From Pseudolabrys sp. FHR47 (GTDB taxonomy: Bacteria > Pseudomonadota > Alphaproteobacteria > Rhizobiales > Xanthobacteraceae), in assembly GCF_005153485.1 (NCBI RefSeq), contig NZ_CP039740.1:806001-870000 (forward strand): 64,000 nt of DNA, in the 5' to 3' direction. Every line of letters begins with the position of its first letter. The first letter of the stretch is position 1. The position numbers and the translations under genes are program-made. Positions 11,929-19,907 of this stretch are shown here, in pieces. Below the pieces are notes generated by a model. It searched no databases. It was given only the letters and a program-made list of their open reading frames with translations, and was not told the origin of the DNA.

Positions 11929-12039
11929 TGCGCGAACCCCGGCTTTATAGGACGGCCCGGTTTGTCGGGGGCGGGGCGGGGGATGTCAAGTCGGCGCCGG
12001 AGCCGTTACTCTCGGCCGCCTTGAACAGGAGTCCGAGCC

Positions 12040-12663
12040 GTGCGCCGCCCAGTCTTTTCCCTTACTACCCTTCTTGCCGCCCTCGCTGCGGCCCAGCCTG
12101 CCTTTGCCCATCATGTCATGGACGGTGCCATGCCGGTGACTTTGGCGCAGGGCCTTTTGTCGGGCCTCGGTCATCCGATCATCGGCCTTGATCATTTTGC
12201 CGCCGTGGTGGCGGTCGGCTGCATCGCCTCGCTGCATGGCGCCGGCGCCCGGCTGGTCGTCGGCTATGTGGTGACGATGATGGCCGGCGTTGCCGTGCAG
12301 CTGATGGGTGCGGGTCTGCCCGGCGCCGAACTGTGGGTTGCCGCGTCGGTGATCGCGCTTGGTCTCGTCCTCGCCAGCCGTCGCGATCTCGGCACTCTTG
12401 CCGCCTTCGCTGTATTCGCCGTGGTCGGTCTGCTGCACGGCTATGCGCTCGGCGAATCGATTTACGGCGCCGAGCAGACGCCGCTCATCGCCTACCTCGC
12501 GGGTCTCGCCATCATCCAGAGCGTTATCGCGCTCGCCGCGATGAGCGTTGCGCGCCTCATCGCGCGCCGCATGCCAGAGATCGCGCCGCTGCGGTTGATC
12601 GGCGCCGGTATTGCCGGTATCGGGTTTGCTATTCTTGTGCAACAGATCGTGCCGGCGGTGTAA
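12040..12663 (+). CDS. HupE/UreJ family membrane protein
   Basis: A 207-residue inner-membrane protein with a cleavable-looking N-terminus (LLAALAAAQPAFA) and about six further hydrophobic segments. The histidine-rich HHVMDG and GHPIIGLDHFAAVVAVG are the HupE/UreJ signature, implicated in nickel (or cobalt) uptake for hydrogenase or urease. The GTG start at 12040 follows ACAGGAGT. No hydrogenase or urease genes are in the window. It is followed after 4 bp by the DUF1989 gene, so the pair is probably one operon. Confidence 0.9.
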   Translation: MRRPVFSLTTLLAALAAAQPAFAHHVMDGAMPVTLAQGLLSGLGHPIIGLDHFAAVVAVGCIASLHGAGARLVVGYVVTMMAGVAVQLMGAGLPGAELWVAASVIALGLVLASRRDLGTLAAFAVFAVVGLLHGYALGESIYGAEQTPLIAYLAGLAIIQSVIALAAMSVARLIARRMPEIAPLRLIGAGIAGIGFAILVQQIVPAV

Positions 12664-12667
12664 TGGA

Positions 12668-13321
12668 ATGCAGAGCGGTGAACTAATCGAAATTCCGGCG
12701 CGCCACGGCAAGGCACTCAAGCTCAAGAAAGGCCAGGCGGTCCGCCTCATCAATACCCACGGCACCCAGGTGGTCGACTGCTGGGCCTGGAACGCCGCCG
12801 ATCTCACCGATCATATGAGCATGGAGGCGACGCGGGTCTGGCTGCAGCGTCTCAATCCGCTGGTCGGCGACACTTTCGTCACCACCAAGCGCAATCCGAT
12901 CCTCACTCTGGTCGAGGATACGTCGCCCGGCGTGCACGACACTTTTATGGCCGCCTGTGACCGCCATCGCTATGAGCGTCTCGGCGTCAAGGACTACCAC
13001 CGCAACTGCCTCGACAACATGTTCGAAGGCATGCGCGAACTGGGCCTCACACCGCCGATGCCGATCCTCGCTTCGTTCAACGTGTTCATGAACATCGCGG
13101 TGCAGGGCGACGGTCGTTCGCTCCACACCGGCCCGGTGGTGACCAAGGCCGGCGACTACATCACTCTGCGCGCCGACATGGATTGTTACGTCGCCTTTTC
13201 CGCCTGTCCGCAGGACATCGTGAAAATCCAGGGCGAGGCGGGCGTGCCGCTGTCGGCGCATTTCACCGTGCTGGACGACGGCTTTGCCTCGCCGCCGCCG
13301 CGGCCGGCCTGGGTGCCGTAA
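12668..13321 (+). CDS. DUF1989 family protein (urea/guanidine-carboxylase-associated type)
   Basis: A 217-residue DUF1989 protein. Seen: GTQVVDCWAWN near residue 35, YHRNCLDNMFEG, FNVFMN and SACPQD, the Cys/Asn-rich motifs conserved in the family. Members were long annotated as urea-amidolyase-associated; paired members are reported carboxyguanidine deiminases acting with guanidine (urea) carboxylase. Here only one copy is present and no carboxylase is adjacent, so the reaction is not assigned. ATG 12668 starts just after the HupE/UreJ stop. Its 3' end overlaps the convergent LysR gene by 59 bp. Confidence 0.88.
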   Translation: MQSGELIEIPARHGKALKLKKGQAVRLINTHGTQVVDCWAWNAADLTDHMSMEATRVWLQRLNPLVGDTFVTTKRNPILTLVEDTSPGVHDTFMAACDRHRYERLGVKDYHRNCLDNMFEGMRELGLTPPMPILASFNVFMNIAVQGDGRSLHTGPVVTKAGDYITLRADMDCYVAFSACPQDIVKIQGEAGVPLSAHFTVLDDGFASPPPRPAWVP

Positions 13322-14231
13322 CGCCGGCCTGACGCTTCGCCACCGCGGCCGAACCGTGCATGAAGCGCCGCGCAAATTCGATGAAGGTGCGCAGCACCGG
13401 CGAAGGGTCATTATCGCGATAGACCAGAAACACGTCGGCCGCCGGCGCCGAAGGTCCCAATGTGTGAAAGATGATCTGGTCGCCGGTCAGGCGCGCGATC
13501 GAAGCCGGCAGCAGCGCGACGCCGAACCCTGCCGCGATGAGGCCGAGGATCGATTGCGAGTCGATCACCTCATGCGCGATACGCGGCAGAAAACCGGCAT
13601 TGACGCACCAATCCATGATCGAGCGGGCGAAGTCGGACGAGTCCGGCGCAAGGACGATATATTCCTCCTTGCGCAATTCCTTGATGTCGATGCGCTTTCG
13701 TTTCGCCAGCCGGTGGATCGACGACATGGCGACGACCACGTCCTCCCGCCACGCCAGCTCTTGCGTCAGTCCCTCGCTCGGCGGCGGGCAGCGAATGAAG
13801 CAGGCGTCGGTGCGGTGCTCCAGCAGCGCCTGGGTCTGCAATTCGGGCGCCTGCTCGACCAGCTTGGTGACGACGCTGGGATATTCATGGCGGTGAGCCG
13901 CCAGAAGGTCGGCCAGCCCGCCGCGCATGATCGACCCGGTGGCTCCGATCGACAGCTGGCCGACCTGCCCCTGGCCGATAGCCCTGACCTTGCGCCGCGT
14001 CGCCTCGATCTGGGCGAGGATGTTGCGGCCGTGGACCGCGAGGATCTGCCCCGCTTCCGTCAACTCCACCCGCCGGCTGGTCCGGCGAAACAAAGGGGTA
14101 CCGAGGGAAGCCTCTAATTCCTTGATTTGCTGACTCAAAGGCGGTTGCGAAATGCGCAGCCGGGCGGCCGCCCGGGTGAAGCTCAGTTCTTCCGCGACCA
14201 TCGCAAAGTAGCGCAGTTGTCGGAAATCCAT
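13263..14231 (-). CDS. LysR family transcriptional regulator
   Basis: A 322-residue LysR regulator: N-terminal winged helix (MDFRQLRYFAMVAEELSFTR, RISQPPLSQQIKELE) and an effector-binding domain from about residue 90. The C-terminus carries a low-complexity Ala/Arg tail encoded opposite the end of the DUF1989 gene. It is divergent from the amino acid ABC importer (131 bp gap) and convergent with the HupE-DUF1989 pair, so it may control either. The effector is unknown. Confidence 0.92.
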   Translation of the reverse strand: MDFRQLRYFAMVAEELSFTRAAARLRISQPPLSQQIKELEASLGTPLFRRTSRRVELTEAGQILAVHGRNILAQIEATRRKVRAIGQGQVGQLSIGATGSIMRGGLADLLAAHRHEYPSVVTKLVEQAPELQTQALLEHRTDACFIRCPPPSEGLTQELAWREDVVVAMSSIHRLAKRKRIDIKELRKEEYIVLAPDSSDFARSIMDWCVNAGFLPRIAHEVIDSQSILGLIAAGFGVALLPASIARLTGDQIIFHTLGPSAPAADVFLVYRDNDPSPVLRTFIEFARRFMHGSAAVAKRQAGVTAPRPAAAAARQSRRPAR

Positions 14232-14362
14232 ACGAAAATCCTATCGATCGCGACTAACAATATATTGGACCCGTGTATGCCGCGCTGCAATAGATGTGCA
14301 AGGATGACTCTTGCCGGGGGTGTCATCCGGCCCGATCGCGACTCTCAAAAAGGATTCTACGC

Positions 14363-15157
14363 ATGCTCACGCGCATGATGACGTCCGGCTTTGCCGCCCT
14401 CCTGCTTGCCACCACGCTGGGACTATCCGCTGGCCCGGCCAAGGCCGATGCTCTGGCCGATATCACCAAGGCCAAAGTCATCAAGGTAGCGGTGCCGCAG
14501 GATTTCGCGCCGTTCGGCTCGGCCGGTCCTGATCTGAAGCCGCAGGGCCTCGATGTCGACATGGCCAACTACATCGCCGCTCAACTCGGCGTGAAGGCCG
14601 AGATTATTCCGGTGACGTCGGCCAACCGCATTCCCTATCTCCAGACCAAGAAGGCCGATCTCGTTATTTCCTCGCTCGGCAAGAATGCCGAGCGCGAGAA
14701 GGTGATCGACTTCTCCATGCCCTATGCGCCGTTCTTCTCGGGTGTGTTCGGCACCAAGGCCATCGCCGTATCGAAGATCGCCGACCTCGCCGGCAAGACC
14801 ATCGGCGCCACGCGCGGCGCCATCGAGGAGCAGGAAATCACCAAGGATGCGCCGAAGGACACCATCATCAAGCGCTTCGAAGACAATAACGCGACCATCG
14901 CCGCTTATGTCTCCGGCCAGGTCGATCTGATCGCCACCGGCAACGTCGTGGCCGCGGCGATCACCGAAAAGAACCCGGCGCGCCCGGCCGTGACCAAGTT
15001 CATCATGAAGGACAGCCCTTGCTATGTCGGCCTCAACAAGGACGAGCCGGCGCTGAAGGCCAAGATCGACGAGATCATCGCCAAGGCGAAAGCCGATGGC
15101 ACGCTGAACAAGCTCTCGGAGAAGTGGCTGAAGAACCCGCTGCCGGCGGGGTTCTGA
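14363..15157 (+). CDS. Polar amino acid ABC transporter, substrate-binding protein
   Basis: A 264-residue periplasmic solute-binding protein (SBP family 3). Signal peptide MLTRMMTSGFAALLLATTLG with cleavage near AKA. The mature part starts ADITKAKVIKVAVPQDFAPF and contains GLDVDMANYIAAQLG and a NRIPYLQTKKADLVIS segment, as in glutamate/glutamine/histidine binders. ATG 14363 has AAAAAGGATT upstream; a longer in-frame start at 14294 would precede the signal and is unlikely. First gene of a four-gene importer. Exact ligand not predictable. Confidence 0.94.
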   Translation: MLTRMMTSGFAALLLATTLGLSAGPAKADALADITKAKVIKVAVPQDFAPFGSAGPDLKPQGLDVDMANYIAAQLGVKAEIIPVTSANRIPYLQTKKADLVISSLGKNAEREKVIDFSMPYAPFFSGVFGTKAIAVSKIADLAGKTIGATRGAIEEQEITKDAPKDTIIKRFEDNNATIAAYVSGQVDLIATGNVVAAAITEKNPARPAVTKFIMKDSPCYVGLNKDEPALKAKIDEIIAKAKADGTLNKLSEKWLKNPLPAGF

Positions 15158-15180
15158 GCCACTGGCATAATCCTCCACTC

Positions 15181-15264
15181 CGTCATGCCCGGCCTTGTGC
15201 CGGGCATCCACGCCTTACTTTCTAAGGAAGACGTGGATGGCCGGGACAAGCCCGGCCATGACGA
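15181..15264. repeat. Interspersed palindromic repeat, family A
   Basis: An 84-bp palindrome with CGTCATGCCCGGCC and GGCCATGACG ends, inside the ABC importer operon between the binding-protein gene and the first permease. In that position it can stabilise the upstream mRNA and help over-express the binding protein relative to the membrane parts, as intergenic hairpins do in other importer operons (inference). Confidence 0.8.
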
Positions 15265-15312
15265 GCGAATGTGGCGGCGCTCGGATTTGCTTACTGGCCC
15301 ATTGGCATTGCC

Positions 15313-15975
15313 ATGACCTACAAACTCGAATTCTCCGCGCTGCTGCCCTACTGGGAGGATCTGGCCTGGGGGCTGTGGTTCACCATTGTGCTCACCGTGG
15401 TGTCCACCGCCGCGGGCATCGCGGTCGGCACGCTCGGCGCGTCGGCGCGCACCTTCGGACCCAAATGGCTCGGCGGCATTGTCCGCGTTTATGTCGAGCT
15501 GATCCGCAACACGCCATTCATCGTCCAGTTGTTCTTCATCTTCTTCGGCCTGCCGGCTTTGGGCGTGAAGCTGACCGAGACGACAGCGGCCTTCCTCGCC
15601 ATGGTCATCAATCTCGGCGCCTATTCGACCGAGATCATCCGTGCCGGCATCGAGGCGGTGCCGAAGGGCCATATCGAGGCCGGCGTTTCGCTCGCCATGA
15701 CGCGGCTCGAAGTGCTGCGCCACATTGTGCTGCGCCAGGCATTCGCCAAGATCTATCCCGCTTTGTCGTCGCAGATCATCATCGTGATGCTCGGCTCGGC
15801 GGTGGTGTCGCAGATTTCCGCGCCCGATCTGACCTATGCGGCTAACTTTATTCAGTCGCGCAATTTCCGCGCCTTCGAGGTCTATTTCGTCGTCGCGCTC
15901 ATCTACCTCGTGCTTGCCATTGTGCTGCGCTACGTGCTGCGCGTCATCGGCGATCGCTTCGTGAAGGTGGGGTGA
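15313..15975 (+). CDS. Polar amino acid ABC transporter permease 1
   Basis: A 220-residue HisM/HisQ-type permease. Seen: TYKLEFSALLPYWEDLAWGLWFTI start, VYVELIRNTPFIVQL, and the EAA loop EAVPKGHIEAGVSLAMTR that contacts the ATPase. ATG 15313 chosen over an in-frame GTG at 15271, which adds an unconserved leader. Followed by a second permease with a two-base spacer. Confidence 0.93.
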   Translation: MTYKLEFSALLPYWEDLAWGLWFTIVLTVVSTAAGIAVGTLGASARTFGPKWLGGIVRVYVELIRNTPFIVQLFFIFFGLPALGVKLTETTAAFLAMVINLGAYSTEIIRAGIEAVPKGHIEAGVSLAMTRLEVLRHIVLRQAFAKIYPALSSQIIIVMLGSAVVSQISAPDLTYAANFIQSRNFRAFEVYFVVALIYLVLAIVLRYVLRVIGDRFVKVG

Positions 15976-15977
15976 CG

Positions 15978-16628
15978 ATGTCGGATTTCAGCCTCTGGAT
16001 CATCGTCAAGAACCTCATCTGGGCGACGCAGTGGACGGTGTTTCTGTCGCTCATCGCCTTTGTCGGCGGCGGCATCGTCGGCCTGATCCTGCTGTTCCTG
16101 CGCACCTCGCAGATCAAATGGCTGGAAGTGCCGACCAAGCTCTATATCGAGTTCTTCCAGGGCACGCCGCTCCTGATGCAGCTCTTCCTGTTCTTCTTCG
16201 GCGTCGCGCTGTTCGGCCTCGAGGTGTCGCCGTGGATGGCGGCGGGGCTGGCGCTGACGCTCTGGACCAGTGCCTTTCTCACCGAGATCTGGCGCGGCTG
16301 CGTCGAGGCGATCCCGAAAGGCCAGTGGGAAGCCTCGGCCAGCGTCGCCATGAACTATGTCGAGCAGATGCGCTACGTGATCCTGCCGCAGGCCATGCGC
16401 ATCGCGATCGCGCCGACCGTCGGCTTCTCGGTGCAGGTCATCAAGGGCACGGCGCTCGCCTCCATCATCGGCTTTGTCGAGCTGACCAAGGCCGGAACCA
16501 TGATCAACAACGCCACCTTCCGGCCCTTCCTGGTCTATTCGCTGGTGGCGCTGATCTATTTCTGCCTGTGTTTCCCGCTGTCCTGGTACGCCAAACGGCT
16601 TGAAGGAAAACTCAATGTCGCTCGTTAG
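15978..16628 (+). CDS. Polar amino acid ABC transporter permease 2
   Basis: A 216-residue permease paralogous to the preceding gene. Seen: LYIEFFQGTPLLMQLFLFFF and the EAA loop EAIPKGQWEASASVAMNY. ATG 15978 is preferred; a GTG at 15972 overlapping the upstream stop would add two residues. Its 3' end overlaps the ATPase gene by 14 bases, indicating translational coupling. The two permeases presumably form a heterodimer. Confidence 0.93.
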   Translation: MSDFSLWIIVKNLIWATQWTVFLSLIAFVGGGIVGLILLFLRTSQIKWLEVPTKLYIEFFQGTPLLMQLFLFFFGVALFGLEVSPWMAAGLALTLWTSAFLTEIWRGCVEAIPKGQWEASASVAMNYVEQMRYVILPQAMRIAIAPTVGFSVQVIKGTALASIIGFVELTKAGTMINNATFRPFLVYSLVALIYFCLCFPLSWYAKRLEGKLNVAR

Positions 16629-17343
16629 CATCCGCGACGTCCGCAAGAGTTACGGCTCGGTCGAGGTTCTCAAGGGCGTGTCGCTCGAGGTCGAAAAGGG
16701 CGATGTCGTCGCCATCATCGGCCGCTCCGGTTCCGGCAAATCGACGCTGCTCCGCTGCATCAACGGGCTTGAGACCTACCAGTCCGGTGTCATTCTCGCC
16801 GACGGTATCGAGGTCGGCGGCATCCATGCCAACTTGCGCGAATTACGCCGCCATGTCGGCATGGTGTTCCAGCAGTTCAATCTGTTCCCGCATCTCACCG
16901 CCGCCGAGAACGTGATGCTGGCGCCGACGGTGGTTAACAAGACGCCGAAGAAGGAAGCTCGCGACATCGCCGCCGAGGTGCTGGCCAAGGTCGGTCTGTC
17001 GGAAAAGATGGATTCGTATCCGAGCCAGCTATCCGGCGGCCAGCAGCAGCGCGTCGCCATTGCACGTTCGCTCGCTATGCGGCCGAAGGTGCTGCTGTGC
17101 GATGAAATCACCTCGGCGCTCGATCCCGAACTGGTCAACGAAGTGCTGCGCGTTGTCGAGCAACTGGCCAAGGAAGGCATGACCCTCATCCTGGTCACGC
17201 ACGAAATGCGCTTCGCCCGCGACGTCGGCACGCATCTCGTGTTCATGCATCACGGCAAGGTGCATGAGTCGGGCGCACCGAAGGCCGTCTTCGCCGCGCC
17301 GCAGACGCCGGAACTGCAGCAGTTCGTGGGTGGGATCGGGTGA
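16615..17343 (+). CDS. Polar amino acid ABC transporter ATP-binding protein
   Basis: A 242-residue ATPase of the HisP/GlnQ class. Walker [10 protein letters not shown] (36-44), Q-loop [14 protein letters not shown], signature LSGGQQQR, Walker [14 protein letters not shown] and H-loop VTHEMRFAR are all intact. ATG 16615 has AAGGAAAA about 6 bases upstream. Last gene of the importer, followed by a family A repeat. Confidence 0.96.
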   Translation: MSLVSIRDVRKSYGSVEVLKGVSLEVEKGDVVAIIGRSGSGKSTLLRCINGLETYQSGVILADGIEVGGIHANLRELRRHVGMVFQQFNLFPHLTAAENVMLAPTVVNKTPKKEARDIAAEVLAKVGLSEKMDSYPSQLSGGQQQRVAIARSLAMRPKVLLCDEITSALDPELVNEVLRVVEQLAKEGMTLILVTHEMRFARDVGTHLVFMHHGKVHESGAPKAVFAAPQTPELQQFVGGIG

Positions 17344-17351
17344 TTCTTTCT

Positions 17352-17439
17352 GTCATGGCCGGGCTTGACCCGGCCATCTCGCTTAGGGACGCACGGTGCT
17401 CACCTGAGCGGGATGGCCGGGTCAAGCCCGGCCATGACG
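17352..17439. repeat. Interspersed palindromic repeat, family A variant
   Basis: An 88-bp palindrome with TCATGGCCGGGC and GCCCGGCCATGA ends and inner GACCCGGCCATC/GATGGCCGGGTC arms. It sits between convergent genes (importer ATPase and HAD nucleotidase) and may act as a shared 3' hairpin. Closely similar to the copy at 23035. Confidence 0.8.
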
Positions 17440-17444
17440 AAGAA

Positions 17445-18146
17445 CTAAACGCCGCGCACTTGCCCAAGAAACCCCGCCAGATCGTCCGTCACATGATCGA
17501 CATGCGGCGCGTCGCGGCCTTCGAGTTCCCATTCCTCGCGGAACACTTCGCGCTGGCCTGACGGCACCACCAGCACCGTGGTCATGCCCAGCGTGTGCGG
17601 CACTTCGAGGTTACGCGACAGGTCCTCGAACATCGCCGCCTTCATCGGATCGACGCCGTGGCGCTCGAGGAAGCGTTCGTAGACGATGGCCTTGGGCTTG
17701 GGTTCGAGTTCGGCGGCGACGATATCGAACACGTCCTCGAAATGTTTGTCGATGTCGAGCCGCCTCAGGACGGCATCGGCATGCGCCACCGTGCCGTTTG
17801 TGAGAATGAGCTTGCGTCCGGGCAGCTTTTCCAGCGCATCGCCGAGCGCCGGGTTCGGCTCGAGCGGCGAGTGGTCGATCTGATGCACGAAGTCGAGATA
17901 GTGGTCGGGATCCAGGCCGTGCTCGGTCATCAGCCCGCGCATCGTGGTGCCGTAACGCTTGTAATAATCCTTCTGCACGCGGAAGGCCTCGTCGGCGGTC
18001 ACCTTCAGAAACTCGGCGACATAGGCGCGGATGCGGTCGTCGACCTGCTGCCAGAGCAGGTGATGCGGATAGAGCGTGTTGTCGAGGTCGAATACCCAGG
18101 TTTCGACCTGGTCGAATGCGCGCGGCGCGGACTTCTTTGTGGCCAT
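17445..18146 (-). CDS. HAD hydrolase, pyrimidine 5'-nucleotidase type
   Basis: A 233-residue HAD-superfamily phosphatase of the Sdt1/SSM1 (pyrimidine 5'-nucleotidase) subgroup. Motif I is WVFDLDNTLYP with the two catalytic Asp residues near position 20. Motif II is LILTNGT, and the later motifs include AAMFEDLSRN. The YGTTMRGLMTEH cap segment is typical. Substrate is inferred from the subfamily only. Its start touches the stop of the radical SAM gene upstream, suggesting an operon. Confidence 0.85.
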   Translation of the reverse strand: MATKKSAPRAFDQVETWVFDLDNTLYPHHLLWQQVDDRIRAYVAEFLKVTADEAFRVQKDYYKRYGTTMRGLMTEHGLDPDHYLDFVHQIDHSPLEPNPALGDALEKLPGRKLILTNGTVAHADAVLRRLDIDKHFEDVFDIVAAELEPKPKAIVYERFLERHGVDPMKAAMFEDLSRNLEVPHTLGMTTVLVVPSGQREVFREEWELEGRDAPHVDHVTDDLAGFLGQVRGV

Positions 18147-19777
18147 TAGTTCAGACGCGATTCCGCCATAGCAATTGCTTCATTGCGCACATATGGCACA
18201 GCCGGCGGATTTTTGCACGCGGTATCGGCGGCGATGCGCCGGTCGATCTCGGCGATCACCTGGCGTGAGAAGGGGCCGAGATGCGCGTACATCGCCATCA
18301 GCGAGACAATGGCTGGCAGAGCGCCCGGATTTGTCCGCGCGCAATGGATGAAAGTGTCCCAGAATCTGCTGCGCTCGCCGGGCATCGCATCAAGGATGCG
18401 GTTTACGGTCCGCAGGGAAGCGAGGCGGCGGCGCCGATCGTCTTTGTGCGGCTCCGGCCGCCCACTTCGATTCAGCAACGTGGTGAGCCGATCGAGGCGA
18501 CGCGCATAGGCGGCAGGCTCGAACACGCGCTCGAGAATTCTCTTGTAGTCCGAAAGGACGTCGCGCAGCGGCCGCATCGGCTCGAAATTGATCCCGAGTG
18601 AGCATTGGTCGCCCGAGCGCTCGGCGTCCATGACGTCATGGCCATCTTTCAGCCGGCCTTCCTTGGCGAGGCGGCGGGTCAGCTGCGTGTTCGGCAAGGC
18701 GTAAAGCAGGCCGACCATGCTGACCGGGATCGCGCACTCTTCAATGAAGTCCGCCATGGCGTCGGCAATCGAACCTTTTTCGTTGTCGAAGCCGACGATG
18801 AAACCGGCGGTGACGAACAGGCCATAGCTGTAAAGTTTGTGGACGTTCTCCGCCATGTTGCGGCGGGCGTTCTGCTTCTTGCTGGTCTGCCGCAACGTCT
18901 CGGGATCGGGGCTCTCGATGCCGATGAACACGGCGAAGAAGTTCGCCTGTTTCATCATGTTGAGCAGGTCGTCGTCATCCGCGAGATTTATCGATGCTTC
19001 GGTCGAGAATTCGAACGGATAATTGTGCGCCTGCTGCCAGGCCTTCAGTTCGGGCAGGAAGCCTTTGATCGCCTTCTTGTTGCCGATCAGGTTGTCGTCG
19101 ACGAAATCGACATGGCCGCGGTAGCCGAGCGCGTAGAGCTGACTGAGTTCCGCCAGCATCTGCTTGTTGGCTTTGATGCGCGGTTTGCGCCCGTACAGCT
19201 CAATAATGTCGCAGAATTCGCAGGTGAACGGGCAACCGCGCGAATGCTGCACGCAGATATAAAGATAGTGGTCGAAATTGAGCAGGTCGAAGCGCGGGAC
19301 CGGCGTCTTGGTGACGTCGGCTGTGAACTTATCTGCCTCGAAGATGCCGGAGCGCTCGCCGCGCTCCCAGGCCGCCACGAAGTCGTCGATGACGGTTTCC
19401 GCTTCGCCCAGGACTTGGAAATCGGCCGCCGTGTAAAGATGCGGACTGGAGGTGACATCCGGGCCGCCGACGACCACCGGTTTGCCGCTAGCCTGCACGA
19501 GTTTGATCAGATGCATGCAGTCAGGCTGTTGATTCAGCATGCCGCCGGTCATGACCAGATCGGCCCAGGCGATGTCGTCGGGGCTCAGTTCCTCGGTGTT
19601 TCGGTTGACGAGCTTGAACTGCCAGTGCTGCGGTAGCAATGCGGCGACGGTAATCAGACCGAGCGGCGCGGCGGGGTAGTGCGCGTCGAGGAGCTTGCAG
19701 GTGTCCGTATAGTTCCAAAACGAGTTGGGAACGAACTTCGGATAAATTAACAGGACCCTGCACGAACGATTTGGCAT
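18146..19777 (-). CDS. B12-binding domain radical SAM protein (DUF4070 type)
   Basis: A 543-residue protein. Residues about 5-140 form a B12-binding-like Rossmann domain (LLIYPKF, DLVMTGGM, VVVGGPDVTSSP). The radical SAM core begins at about 175 with cluster motif RGCPFTCEFCD (C182, C186, C189). A C-terminal DUF4070-like region follows (YKRILERVFEP). ATG 19777 chosen because GGGAGG lies 9 bases upstream; ATG 19786 would leave only two. Substrate unknown; not closely like hopanoid C2 methylase as I recall it. Stop overlaps the HAD gene start. Confidence 0.85.
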   Translation of the reverse strand: MPNRSCRVLLIYPKFVPNSFWNYTDTCKLLDAHYPAAPLGLITVAALLPQHWQFKLVNRNTEELSPDDIAWADLVMTGGMLNQQPDCMHLIKLVQASGKPVVVGGPDVTSSPHLYTAADFQVLGEAETVIDDFVAAWERGERSGIFEADKFTADVTKTPVPRFDLLNFDHYLYICVQHSRGCPFTCEFCDIIELYGRKPRIKANKQMLAELSQLYALGYRGHVDFVDDNLIGNKKAIKGFLPELKAWQQAHNYPFEFSTEASINLADDDDLLNMMKQANFFAVFIGIESPDPETLRQTSKKQNARRNMAENVHKLYSYGLFVTAGFIVGFDNEKGSIADAMADFIEECAIPVSMVGLLYALPNTQLTRRLAKEGRLKDGHDVMDAERSGDQCSLGINFEPMRPLRDVLSDYKRILERVFEPAAYARRLDRLTTLLNRSGRPEPHKDDRRRRLASLRTVNRILDAMPGERSRFWDTFIHCARTNPGALPAIVSLMAMYAHLGPFSRQVIAEIDRRIAADTACKNPPAVPYVRNEAIAMAESRLN

Positions 19778-19907
19778 TCGTTGCATCCTCCCGCTGCTTG
19801 TATCGCACGAGTATTCGCGCGGGCTCAAGGAAAATGGACGCAATGCGACATAACGATCAGCGTGATCGGTAGTATTATTTGTTATTTCGGCACGATTTCC
19901 TGCGGAA

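Noticed and set aside
12611..12667. Longer N-terminus for the DUF1989 protein
   Set aside because: The extra 19 residues overlap the HupE/UreJ coding end and are not conserved-looking; the ATG at 12668 is preferred.
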